Shown piece after piece: positions 53,152-61,092 of a DNA stretch of 64,000 bases; the stretch's first letter is position 1; each line of letters starts with the position of its first letter. The DNA is taken from NCBI RefSeq assembly GCF_004336745.1, contig NZ_SJXD01000022.1, forward strand, positions 558,001-622,000. The letters are read 5' to 3'. The position numbers were made by a program, and so were the translations under genes. This DNA comes from Roseococcus sp. SYP-B2431 (GTDB lineage Bacteria; Pseudomonadota; Alphaproteobacteria; Acetobacterales; Acetobacteraceae). The notes under the pieces are model-generated. The model was given only the letters and a program-made list of their open reading frames with translations. It was not told the origin of the DNA and made no database searches.

Positions 53152-53741
53152 GGCTCATCCTCGCCTCGCAGAGCCTTGCCCGCCGCGCCCTGCTCGAGGG
53201 CGCGGGGCTGGAATTCGACTCCCTGCCCGCGTCGGTGGACGAGGCCACCATCAAGGAGAGCGCCAGGGCCGAGGGCCTGCCGCCGGCCGAGGCGGCGGCG
53301 CTGCTGGCCGATGCGAAGGCCTCGCGCATCGCCAGGCGCCATCCCGACGCGGTCGTCATCGGTGCCGACCAGCTCCTGGTCTGCGAAGGGGAATGGTTCG
53401 ACAAGCCGGTCGATGTCGAGGCCGCGCGCGCGCATCTGCACCGGCTGCGCAACCGCGCGCACGAGCTCGTCACGGCGACCGTCGTCTGGCGGAACGGCGG
53501 GCGCGCCTGGCATCACGTCGCCACGCCGCGGCTCGCAATGCGCGATTTTTCGGAGGCCTTCCTCGACGAATACCTCGCCAGGGAAGGCGCCTATGTGACC
53601 TCCAGCGTCGGGGCCTATCGGTTGGAGGGGCTGGGGATCCAGCTCATGCGGGAGATTCGCGGCGACCACTCCGCGATCCTGGGGCTGCCGCTGCTGCCGC
53701 TGCTCGCCTATCTGAGGGAGTCGGGCGTCATCCCAAGGTAG
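53148..53741 (+). CDS. maf: Maf-family nucleotide pyrophosphatase
   Basis: 197-residue Maf protein, a house-cleaning nucleoside-triphosphate pyrophosphatase that hydrolyses noncanonical or m5U/dTTP/UTP-type nucleotides. Motifs: [19 protein letters not shown] at the start, the metal-binding [12 protein letters not shown] with catalytic Asp, and [30 protein letters not shown] near the end. GTG start at 53148 overlaps the ppsR stop. ppsR-maf(-aroE) is the usual order rightward of alphaproteobacterial oriC; here aroE is not next. Confidence 0.94.
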   Translation: MRLILASQSLARRALLEGAGLEFDSLPASVDEATIKESARAEGLPPAEAAALLADAKASRIARRHPDAVVIGADQLLVCEGEWFDKPVDVEAARAHLHRLRNRAHELVTATVVWRNGGRAWHHVATPRLAMRDFSEAFLDEYLAREGAYVTSSVGAYRLEGLGIQLMREIRGDHSAILGLPLLPLLAYLRESGVIPR

Positions 53742-53859
53742 CATCCGAGGGGGCTTTGCCCCGGGCAAGCCTGCGGGAAGCTTGCCTTCCTGCAGCACCG
53801 ATCGGTTGCCGGCGGGCGAGCGCCGCGCTACCAAAAATCAAAACCAGGAACTGTCCCAG

Positions 53860-54831
53860 ATGAACATCACCCGCCGCGCCGCATTCGGCACCGCCCTTGC
53901 CATGCCCGTTCTCGCCACGCCCGCCCTCGCTCAGGCTTGGCAGCCCACGCGACCTCTGCGCCTGATCGTCACCTATCCGCCCGGCGGCGTGAACGACATC
54001 GTCGGCCGCATCATCGCCGACAGTCTCGGCCGCGAGCTCGGCCAGCCCGTCATCATCGAGAACCGCGCGGGCGCCGGCGGCAATATCGGCACCGTCGCGG
54101 CAGCCCAGGCCGAGCCCGACGGCTATACGATCCTCTTCGGCACCACGGCCATGTTCGGCGTGAACCCCATCCTCTACGCCAGTTCCGGCGTGGACGCCGC
54201 CCGCGACTTCGTCAGCCTCGGCACCGTCGGCGAGGTCGCGAACGTCCTCTCCGTGGTGCCCGAGCGCGTGCGGGCCACCAATCTCCAGGACTTCATCCGG
54301 GAGGCGAAGAGCCGGCCACTCGTCTACGGCTCGGTCGGCAACGGCTCCTCCTCGCATCTCTCGGCGACGGTCTTCCTGCGCATGGCCGGCATCGAGGCGA
54401 CCCACGTGCCCTATCGCGGCTCCTCGCCCCTCGTGGCCGCCATGCTGGCGAAGGAGGTGGATTTCGGCTTCGACACCACCGCCACCTCCACCGCGCAGAT
54501 CCGCTCGGGGTCCTTGCGTCCGCTGGCGGTGACCACGACGCGCCGCGCCAGCGCCCTGCCCGACGTGCCGACCATGATCGAGGGCGGGTTGGCCGGCTAT
54601 GATCTCGGCATCTGGTTCAACCTCGGCGTGGTGAAGCGCACGCCGGAGCCGATCGTCGCCCGCCTGACCGAGGCGCTGTCCAAGGCCCGCGACGAGCAGA
54701 CCGCCCAGCGTCTGCGGACCGCCTTCGTCGAGCCCTTCATCGTGCCGGCCGCGGAGAACCAGAGCTTCGTGGCGCAGAGCGCGGCCCGTTGGCAGGACAT
54801 TGCCCGCCAGGCCCGGATCGCAATCGACTGA
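53860..54831 (+). CDS. Bug-family tripartite tricarboxylate receptor
   Basis: 323-residue periplasmic binding protein from ATG 53860. Signal peptide MNITRRAAFGTALAMPVLAT has a twin-arginine TRRAAFG motif. The binding core is TYPPGGVNDIVGRIIADSLG, IENRAGAGGNIGTVAAAQAEPDG and VPYRGSSPLVAAMLAKEVDF. It is the third Bug gene in the window. It stands where aroE-coaE-dnaQ would be expected beside ppsR-maf and so marks a break in the ori-side synteny. No TctAB partner present. Confidence 0.92.
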   Translation: MNITRRAAFGTALAMPVLATPALAQAWQPTRPLRLIVTYPPGGVNDIVGRIIADSLGRELGQPVIIENRAGAGGNIGTVAAAQAEPDGYTILFGTTAMFGVNPILYASSGVDAARDFVSLGTVGEVANVLSVVPERVRATNLQDFIREAKSRPLVYGSVGNGSSSHLSATVFLRMAGIEATHVPYRGSSPLVAAMLAKEVDFGFDTTATSTAQIRSGSLRPLAVTTTRRASALPDVPTMIEGGLAGYDLGIWFNLGVVKRTPEPIVARLTEALSKARDEQTAQRLRTAFVEPFIVPAAENQSFVAQSAARWQDIARQARIAID

Positions 54832-54861
54832 TCCTGCCGGATTTGGCATGATCCGGCCCGC

Positions 54862-54910
54862 GCGGGCGTGCCGGAATGGTAGACGGAAGGGACTAAAATT
54901 CTCGGGACTT
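54862..54910 (+). pseudogene. 5' half of a tRNA-Leu gene (left junction)
   Basis: The sequence GCGGGCG TG CCGGAATGGTAGACGG followed by AAGGGACT reads as the acceptor 5' strand, D-arm and start of the anticodon arm of a tRNA-Leu. From ACTAAAATT onward it departs from a tRNA and no T-arm follows. Its 7-nt acceptor strand pairs with the 3' acceptor CGCCCGT at 56604-56610 (one G-U), showing that the two fragments were once one gene. Confidence 0.75.
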
Positions 54911-55143
54911 TAGCCCCACCCCGGTCCTATCTCCGCAGCTAGGAAGCGTCCTTCCGCAAATCCTGTGCAATACAGCCGCATCTATATTAGATCGGGAAGC
55001 GTCCTATGTGACAGGCTTTAGATTGCGCATCAAAATTCGCTGAAATCACCTTCTTTGGCCCGCAAGAATCCGGCCTGAGGCGGGCCAATAACTGGCTTAC
55101 TAGTTCCCGCTAGGCAGCGCTTCGGTGCAGCTTGCTGCACCAT

Positions 55144-55812
55144 TCACTCACCATGTTTCCGCCGGGCCTCTTCCTCCTCCTCCGCTCGTCGTTCGTACTC
55201 TTCCTCAGCCCGTCGTTCGTTGAGCGCATCTCTTTCTAAATCAACATCGTACTCGGGAGGTGGTTCCTCTGAACGATTCGGGGGAGTCGGGGGAGGAGGG
55301 ATGCTAGTGTTCTCCGGCTGTTCCATGTGCCTAAGAGGGCCAGCTACGGTGTCGCCCCATTCGGACAGACCCCATCCATAAGATCGGCTTGCAACAAAAC
55401 GACCGTTCCCATAGCGAGCAAGTTGGTTTCCCAGATCGGTTGTAGCAGCCCCTGGCCTTCCTCTCCCGAGGTCAAAGCTTCCTTCGATATTGAGCATTTC
55501 CGCCAAATCGATGGGACGGATACGACGTTGCTCACGAGAAAGAATCTCAGCGGCCTTTTCGGCAATCATTGCTCCTCTGGGAGGCATTTTTGCAACCGAT
55601 GGCCCCGGTACTCTGGTAGGATAAGCCGCTGAATCCAAGGTGAATGCTGTAATGCGCCTAGGCTTTTCAGGCTCCCCCGCCAATTTACGGAGGACCGCGA
55701 GGGAAGTCCTAAGGTCGTTGACCCAACGCTCTGCTTCTTCCGCGTCAATCCGCAGTTGAGCAGCTCTCTCCTCCGCCTCACTCAGCTCGGCTTCGAGTCT
55801 GTCAATATCCAT
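55144..55812 (-). CDS. Hypothetical protein with coiled-coil start and winged-helix-like centre
   Basis: 222 residues of unknown family. Residues 1-45 are a strongly predicted coiled coil (LEAELSEAEERAAQLRIDAE). Residues about 80-150 (KAAEILSREQRRIRPIDLAE ... GNQLARYGNGRFVASRSYGWG) look like a HARE/winged-helix module. The C-terminus is proline-rich and then Glu/Arg-rich (EEEYERRAEEEEEARRKHGE). Base composition and codon use are AT-richer than its neighbours, in line with horizontal acquisition. It may bind DNA or act as an accessory protein of the island; no proof in the sequence. Confidence 0.7.
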   Translation of the reverse strand: MDIDRLEAELSEAEERAAQLRIDAEEAERWVNDLRTSLAVLRKLAGEPEKPRRITAFTLDSAAYPTRVPGPSVAKMPPRGAMIAEKAAEILSREQRRIRPIDLAEMLNIEGSFDLGRGRPGAATTDLGNQLARYGNGRFVASRSYGWGLSEWGDTVAGPLRHMEQPENTSIPPPPTPPNRSEEPPPEYDVDLERDALNERRAEEEYERRAEEEEEARRKHGE

Positions 55813-56449
55813 CTTTCGATTCCCCGGCTCAAAACGACTATAGATGCCATCACTCGAACCACAAAGGGTGAATGAGTGAGGGGATGCTAGATAGGCCTTG
55901 ACCGGCGCGATCGAACAACCGCACTGTCCTGAGCATGACGGTGGCTGCGGAATCGGCGGAACAGCCCGGGGTGGTCAATACCCCGGGCCGCCGTGAAGTG
56001 GATCATCATGCCGATTTCCCGGCGTGCGTCTCCCCGGAAGGGAGCCGGATCAACCCCGAGCGGTTGGATTCTGGCCCGCCCGAATGCGGAGGTCAAGGGA
56101 ATAGCAACCGCATAAAGGCATATGCATATGCACACTATCCCCCTACCCTCTCCCCTCCCTCTCGTGCAAGTCCGCGCATATGAGCGCACGCGCCTCGGGC
56201 ATCTTGAATACGTCATCAAACACGTGCGCAGCTGGCCCGGGAGCGGTCGCCGCTATCGCGGGGTGCCGCTCACGGCCGGTGATCCGACTCTGTTCTGACT
56301 GGAGTGGTTGGGCGGCGGCAAGACCGTCGCCCATCTGTTCGGCGTTTCAGGTGCAGCTATAACTACACCGCATCCCCCAGCGATCGCTTGGTTCGACAAT
56401 ACCCCGTCACAGGGTGTTGGCCGTCACAACGAGGGGGGTTGTGGCATCC
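55813..56449. other. 637-bp stretch without a supported gene
   Basis: Open frames here are short, on both strands, and lack recognisable features or good ribosome sites. It contains a CATATGCATATG repeat at 56118-56129 and mixed composition. It probably represents the decayed right part of the inserted element and the tRNA promoter just before 56450. Confidence 0.55.
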
Positions 56450-56536
56450 GCCCGGATGGCGAAATGGTAGACGCAAGGGTCTTAAAAACCCTGACCTTTC
56501 AAGGGTATGCGGGTTCGAGTCCCGCTCCGGGCACCA
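56450..56536 (+). tRNA. tRNA-Leu (anticodon UAA), CCA encoded
   Basis: Full type II tRNA of 87 nt. Acceptor GCCCGGA pairs with TCCGGGC, discriminator A, and CCA is encoded. D-arm GAAATGGTAGAC, anticodon stem AGGGT/ACCCT with loop CTTAAAA (anticodon TAA), a long variable arm, and T-arm GCGGG-TTCGAGT-CCCGC. Reads UUA and UUG leucine codons. It lies 15 nt upstream of the 3' half of another tRNA-Leu. Confidence 0.95.
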
Positions 56537-56551
56537 TGTATTGTGACGATG

Positions 56552-56614
56552 AAAAGGGACTTAAAATCCCTCGGCCGCAAGGCCGTGCGGGTTCGAGCCC
56601 CGCCGCCCGTACCA
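56552..56614 (+). pseudogene. 3' part of a tRNA-Leu(UAA) gene (right junction)
   Basis: Begins at the anticodon arm: AGGGA-CTTAAAA-TCCCT (anticodon TAA), then the variable arm CGGCCGCAAGGCCG, T-arm GCGGG-TTCGAGC-CCCGC, acceptor CGCCCGT, discriminator A and CCA. No acceptor 5' strand or normal D-arm precedes it; the missing part is at 54862. It differs from the intact tRNA-Leu(UAA) beside it in the acceptor stem and variable arm. Confidence 0.85.
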
Positions 56615-56646
56615 GATTTCGCCGCCCGATCGGCGTAGAAGGCGTC

Positions 56647-57369
56647 ATGACCCTCTCCTTCTCCGAGGAGGAGCAGGCCGGCTGGCTGGCGGGCCGGCTC
56701 TCCGCCCGGCCGGCGCCGCCGGTCGCGCCGCCGCTGCCGCCCGGGCCGGGGCGCCCGCTCGGCGCGGGCGAGGACCGGCCCGTGCTGCACGTGCCGGCGG
56801 ATCTGCCCGGGGGCGGCATCCCGCTGATCGTGATGCTGCACGGCGCCACCTCGAATCCCACCCGCGCGCTGGGGCGTCTCGGCGAGGAGCCGGACCGCCG
56901 GAAATGCCTCGTCCTCGCCACCAAGTCCCGCGGTTCCAGCTGGGACATCCTCGAGGGCGGCTATGGCTTCGACGTCGCGATGCTGGATTATGCGCTGACG
57001 GCGACCTTCCGCCGCTTCCCCATCGATCCCCGCCGCATCGCCATCGCCGGCTTTTCGGACGGGGCCTCCTATGCGCTGTCGCTCGGCGTGGCGAATGGCG
57101 ACCTCTTCACCCATGCCATGGGCTTCTCGCCTGGCTTCGTGGTGCCCGGCCCGCGCCGCGGCCGGCCTTCCCTCTTCGTCTCGCACGGGCGCGAGGATGC
57201 GATCCTGCCCATCGACCGCTGCGGCCGCCCCGTCGCCGCCCGTCTGCGCGAGGAGGGCTATGCGGTGCGCTACCTGGAATTCGAGGGCGGCCACGTCCTG
57301 CCGCCGGAGATGGTCGCCGCGGCAATGGACGATTTCGAGGCAAACGCCCAGGACTCCGGCGGCGCCTGA
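56647..57369 (+). CDS. Alpha/beta hydrolase, PHB-depolymerase/carboxylesterase-like
   Basis: 240 residues from ATG 56647. Catalytic nucleophile in IAGFSDGASYALSLG (GxSxG, Ser in GFSDG), the oxyanion HG in IVMLHGATSN, an aspartate in FVSHGREDAILP and a histidine in EGGHVLPPEM. The order suits esterases of the phospholipase/carboxylesterase or PHB-depolymerase type. No secretion signal, so probably cytoplasmic. It starts 33 nt after the tRNA remnant. Confidence 0.85.
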   Translation: MTLSFSEEEQAGWLAGRLSARPAPPVAPPLPPGPGRPLGAGEDRPVLHVPADLPGGGIPLIVMLHGATSNPTRALGRLGEEPDRRKCLVLATKSRGSSWDILEGGYGFDVAMLDYALTATFRRFPIDPRRIAIAGFSDGASYALSLGVANGDLFTHAMGFSPGFVVPGPRRGRPSLFVSHGREDAILPIDRCGRPVAARLREEGYAVRYLEFEGGHVLPPEMVAAAMDDFEANAQDSGGA

Positions 57370-57467
57370 CCTCATCCCCGGCGAATTGCCGGTCTTCCGG
57401 CCGCATTTCGCTTGCATGCGGGACTTCCGGACGGACAGGCTCGCGCGGACAGGGAAAGGACCTCCGC

Positions 57468-59099
57468 ATGCGCCTTGCCGCCATGGCCGTCTTTGCCGCC
57501 GCCCTCGCCCTTCCTGCCGCCCCTGGTCCCGCCGGCCTTCGCGCCGCCCGGGCCGCCGATCTGAACCTCGCCGTCGGCGGCGCCTTCTCGGCGATGGACC
57601 CGCATTACCACGACCTCTCGCCCAACCACGCGCTGACCCAGCACATCTTCGAGCAGCTGGTGATGACGGATTCGCGGATGCGGCCGATCCCCGGCCTCGC
57701 CCTTTCCTGGGAGGCGCTGAACGACAATCTCTGGGAAGTGAGGCTGCGCCGGGGCGTCATCTGGCACGACGGATCGCCCTTCACGGCCGATGACGTGGTC
57801 TTCACCTATTCGCGCATTCCCCACGTGATCAACAGCCCGACCTCGCTGGCGCGCTACACCCAGGTGGTGAGCCGCATCGAGGTGATCGACGACCACACGA
57901 TCCGCCTTCACACCCCGACGCCCGTGCCGCTGATGCCGATGATGCTGGGCGCCTTCACCATCATCTCGCGCAGGCACGGCACCGGCGCGCTGACCAGCGA
58001 CTACAATTCCGGCCGCGCCGCGATCGGCACCGGCCCCTACCGCTTCGTCAGCTACGCGCCGGGGGACCGTGCCGTCTTCGCGCGCCATCCCGGCTGGTGG
58101 GGCCCGACCCAGGCCTGGGACCGCGTGACCTACCGGATGATCCCGAATGACAGCGCCCGCGTGGCCGCGCTGCGCGCCGGCGACGTGGACGCGATCGACG
58201 CCGTGCCCACGCGCGACGTCGCCGCGCTGCGCCGCAGCGGCAACCTGCGCATCGTCGAGAAGCCGGGCCTGCGCCTCATCTACCTCTATGTCGACGTGAA
58301 CCGGCCGGTCACGCCCTTCGTCACCGATCATAACGGCCGCGCGATGACGGTGAACCCGCTGGCCGACGTGCGGGTGCGCCGGGCGCTCTCCATCGCGATC
58401 AACCGGCCGGGCATGGCGCGCCAGCTCATGGAGGGCTTCGCCGTGCCCACCGGCCAGCTCATGCCCGAGGGCGCGCTGGGCTACGATCCCACCATTCCCG
58501 TTCCCGCCCATGACGTGGAGGGCGCGCGCCGCCTGTTGGCCGAGGCCGGCTATCCGCAGGGCTTCCGCATCACGCTGAACGGCCCGAACGACCGCTACGT
58601 GAACGACGCCGAGATCGTGCAGGCCATCGCGCAGTTCTGGACGCGCATCGGCGTGCGCACCGAGGTCGCCACCATGCCGGCCAGCATGTTCTTCAGCCGC
58701 GGCCTGCGCGACGAGTATTCGGTGAGCCTGACCGGCTGGTCCTCCTCAACCGGCGAGGCCGACACCTCGCTGACGGCGATGTCCGCCACGCCCGATCCGC
58801 CGCGCGGCCGCGGCTCGGCGCTGCGGCCCTCGCACTACACCAACCCGGCGGTGGATGCGCTCATCGACCGGGCGCTCGCCACCATCGACACGCGCCAGCG
58901 CGAGGCGCTCTACCAGCAGGCCATCCGGGATTCCATCCAGCGCGACATCGCGGTGATCCCGCTGCACCACCAGGTGAACATCTGGGCGACCAAACCGGCC
59001 CTCACCTATTCGCCGCGCATGCAGGAGCTCACGCGGGCGATGGAGTTCTCGCCCGTGACCGGTGCGGTCGCCGGTGCCGGCGGCCCCGCGCGGAACTGA
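57468..59099 (+). CDS. Oligopeptide/dipeptide-type ABC transporter substrate-binding protein (SBP_bac_5)
   Basis: 543 residues with a signal peptide (MRLAAMAVFAAALALPAAPG ... RAAD). Family landmarks: AFSAMDPHYHDLSPNHALTQHIFEQLV, LRRGVIWHDGSPFTADDVVFTYSR, GTGPYRFVSYAPGD, and VNPLADVRVRRALSIAINRPGMA. It binds peptides or other small ligands in the periplasm and delivers them to a DppBC-type permease. The convergent dppCB genes next to it are plausible partners. It is separate from the second SBP at 61.1-62.7 kb. Confidence 0.92.
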   Translation: MRLAAMAVFAAALALPAAPGPAGLRAARAADLNLAVGGAFSAMDPHYHDLSPNHALTQHIFEQLVMTDSRMRPIPGLALSWEALNDNLWEVRLRRGVIWHDGSPFTADDVVFTYSRIPHVINSPTSLARYTQVVSRIEVIDDHTIRLHTPTPVPLMPMMLGAFTIISRRHGTGALTSDYNSGRAAIGTGPYRFVSYAPGDRAVFARHPGWWGPTQAWDRVTYRMIPNDSARVAALRAGDVDAIDAVPTRDVAALRRSGNLRIVEKPGLRLIYLYVDVNRPVTPFVTDHNGRAMTVNPLADVRVRRALSIAINRPGMARQLMEGFAVPTGQLMPEGALGYDPTIPVPAHDVEGARRLLAEAGYPQGFRITLNGPNDRYVNDAEIVQAIAQFWTRIGVRTEVATMPASMFFSRGLRDEYSVSLTGWSSSTGEADTSLTAMSATPDPPRGRGSALRPSHYTNPAVDALIDRALATIDTRQREALYQQAIRDSIQRDIAVIPLHHQVNIWATKPALTYSPRMQELTRAMEFSPVTGAVAGAGGPARN

Positions 59100-59104
59100 C
59101 ACGG

Positions 59105-59122
59105 GAAGGGCGTCAGCCCTTC
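59105..59122. terminator. Short hairpin between convergent SBP and dppC genes
   Basis: GAAGGGC and GCCCTTC form a 7-bp stem with a GTCA loop. It begins 5 nt after the SBP stop and overlaps the last codons of the convergent dppC gene. Possible bidirectional terminator. Confidence 0.45.
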
Positions 59123-60018
59123 ACGTCCATCGCCTGGCGCAGCCCGTCGCTGACGAGGTTGAAGCAGATCGAGGTGACGAAGATGCAGACGCCGGGCAGC
59201 ACCGCCACCCAGGGCTGCACATAGATCGCGGTCCGCAGCGTGTTCAGCATCAGCCCCCATTCCGGCTCCGGCGGCCGGGTGCCGAGGCCGAGGAAGGAGA
59301 GGCCCGAGGCCAGGATCATGCAGACGCTGATGAGCGAGGTCGAATAGACGAAGATCGGCCCGAGCACGTTCCCCAGCACATGCACCCGCACGATGGTGAA
59401 GGCCGAGGCGCCGGAGGCGCGCGCCGCATCCACGAAGTCGAGGTTGCGGACGCCGGTCGTCACGGATTCGGCGACCCGGATGATCGGCGGCACGAAGACC
59501 AGCGTGAGCGCCAGGATGGCGTTCATGATGCCCGCCCCCAGCGCCCCCGAGATCGCCACCGCCAGCAGCACGGAGGGAAAGGCGTAGAAGACGTCGGTCA
59601 CGCGCATGATCAGCATGTTCAGCCGTCCGCCCGCGAAGCCCGCCAGCACGCCCAGCGTGGTGCCGGCCAAGAAGGCCAGCGCCACGGGAACGATCCCCAT
59701 GAACCAGGAGAGACGCCCGCCATAGATCAGCCGCGTCAGCATGTCCCGCCCCAGCTCGTCCGTGCCGAGCGGGTAGTTGGGCGTGCCCATCGGCCGCAGC
59801 CGGCGCATCATGCTGCCCTGATAGGGATCATGCGGCACGATCCAGGGCGCGGCGAGGATGACGAAGAGCATCGCCAGCAGCACGCAGGCGCAGGCGATCG
59901 CGACCGGGTCGCGCCGCAGCCGCTTCCACACCCCGGCCCAATAGCCCTGCGACTTCGCGACGGCCTGCCTGGCCTGGACGGCGAGTTCCGCGCTCGCGGC
60001 GGTGGTGGTGGTGCTCAT
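59113..60018 (-). CDS. ABC transporter permease, DppC type
   Basis: 301-residue inner-membrane subunit of an oligopeptide/nickel-type importer, about six spans. N-terminal KRLRRDPVAIACACVLLAM typical of DppC, periplasmic YPLGTDELGRDMLTRLIYGGR, and the ATPase-contact EAA loop DFVDAARASGASAFTIVRVHVLGNVLGP. ATG 60018. It lies downstream of dppB with a 46-nt gap, in the order SBP-dppB-dppC; the ATPase genes dppD/dppF do not follow in this window. Confidence 0.93.
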   Translation of the reverse strand: MSTTTTAASAELAVQARQAVAKSQGYWAGVWKRLRRDPVAIACACVLLAMLFVILAAPWIVPHDPYQGSMMRRLRPMGTPNYPLGTDELGRDMLTRLIYGGRLSWFMGIVPVALAFLAGTTLGVLAGFAGGRLNMLIMRVTDVFYAFPSVLLAVAISGALGAGIMNAILALTLVFVPPIIRVAESVTTGVRNLDFVDAARASGASAFTIVRVHVLGNVLGPIFVYSTSLISVCMILASGLSFLGLGTRPPEPEWGLMLNTLRTAIYVQPWVAVLPGVCIFVTSICFNLVSDGLRQAMDVKG

Positions 60019-60064
60019 GCGCGTTTGATCCGTCGCGCCGGAGGCGCGCTGAGGTGGGCGCGGA

Positions 60065-61018
60065 TCATGCCCTTTTGATCCGCGGATCCAGTGTCGTCTG
60101 GATGAGGTCCACGACGAGGTTCAGCCCCACGAAGAACATCGCCAGCACCAGGATGGTTCCCTGGAGCACCGGCAGGTCGCGCTGGAAGATCGCGCTGTTC
60201 AGCAGCAGCCCCGTCCCCGGCCAGGAGAACACCGTCTCCACCAGGATCGAGCCGCCCATCAGATAGCCCAGCTGCAGGCCGATCACCGCCAGCGCGTTGG
60301 GCGCGGCGTTCTTCACGACATGGAGGAAGATGTTCCACGAGGTCAGCCCCTTGCCACGCAGCGCCGTCACGAACTCCTGGTTCATGATCTCGGCCACGAT
60401 GCCGCGCACCGTCCGCGTCACGATGCCCATGGGGATCACCGAGAGCGTCACCGCCGGCAGGACCAGGTGCTGGATGTGCTCCCAGTTCCAGACCCAGTCG
60501 GAGCTTCCGCCCGGCCCCGCGCCCATGGCCGGCAGCCAGTTCAGCTGCACCGAGAAGATGACGACCAGCACCATGCCGAGCCAGTAATGCGGCACCGAGA
60601 CGCCGGCGACGGCCACCGTCACCGCCGCGCGGTCCAGCAGGCTTCCCCGGAAGGTTCCCGCCAGCCCGCCCAGGATGCAGCCCAGGACGAAGCCGAGCAT
60701 CGAGGCCGCGGCCGCCAGCATCAGCGTGTTGCCGATGGCCGAATGCAGGTCGCTCCACACCGGCCGGCCCGTCGCCAGCGAGCGCCCGAGGTCGCCCTGC
60801 ACCACCTTCCACAGCCAGATGCCGAACTGTACGGGCAGCGGCTTGTCCAGCCCGTAATCCTTGCGGACCTGCTCCACCACATCCTGCGGCGCGTCGGGCG
60901 GGACGATCGCGTTGATCGGATCGCCCGGCGCGATCTGGACGAGCATGAAGCACACGAAGCCCACCGCCAGGGCGATCGGCACCGCATAGAGCAGGCGACG
61001 CAACAGGTAGAAGAACAT
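60065..61018 (-). CDS. ABC transporter permease, DppB type
   Basis: 317-residue inner-membrane subunit pairing with DppC. Features: YLLRRLLYAVPIALAVGFVCF at the N-terminus, QIAPGDPINAIVPPDAP, and the EAA loop NQEFVTALRGKGLTSWNIFLHVVKNA. About six spans. ATG 61018. It starts 74 nt after the SBP gene on the same strand and is almost certainly cotranscribed with it and dppC. Confidence 0.93.
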   Translation of the reverse strand: MFFYLLRRLLYAVPIALAVGFVCFMLVQIAPGDPINAIVPPDAPQDVVEQVRKDYGLDKPLPVQFGIWLWKVVQGDLGRSLATGRPVWSDLHSAIGNTLMLAAAASMLGFVLGCILGGLAGTFRGSLLDRAAVTVAVAGVSVPHYWLGMVLVVIFSVQLNWLPAMGAGPGGSSDWVWNWEHIQHLVLPAVTLSVIPMGIVTRTVRGIVAEIMNQEFVTALRGKGLTSWNIFLHVVKNAAPNALAVIGLQLGYLMGGSILVETVFSWPGTGLLLNSAIFQRDLPVLQGTILVLAMFFVGLNLVVDLIQTTLDPRIKRA

Positions 61019-61092
61019 CGCCTAGCCCCCCGTGCGCGGGGCTCTCGCGCCCCGGCCCATCGTTTCGCGATGTCCTTTCATGCCTCGGTTCC

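Larger units (their letters stand above)
54862..56614. mobile_element. Small genomic island or remnant inserted in a tRNA-Leu(UAA) gene
   Basis: About 1.65 kb of lower-GC DNA separates the 5' and 3' halves of a tRNA-Leu. The halves share an imperfect core across the anticodon arm (AAGGGACT(T)AAAAT...TCGG), consistent with integrase crossover there. The insert holds one hypothetical gene (55144-55812), a noncoding stretch, and a complete tRNA-Leu(UAA). No integrase gene is visible, so this would be a degraded element or a satellite. Boundaries are inferred from the tRNA halves. Confidence 0.62.

Noticed and set aside
53752-53797. Strong terminator after maf
   Set aside because: GGGGC-TTT-GCCCC and a following GCAAGC/GCTTGC pair are short stems without a T-run; too weak to list as a feature.
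54862-54950. A complete tRNA-Leu at the left junction
   Set aside because: After the start of the anticodon arm there is no matching stem, variable arm, TTC loop or CCA end, so only a 5' half is supported.
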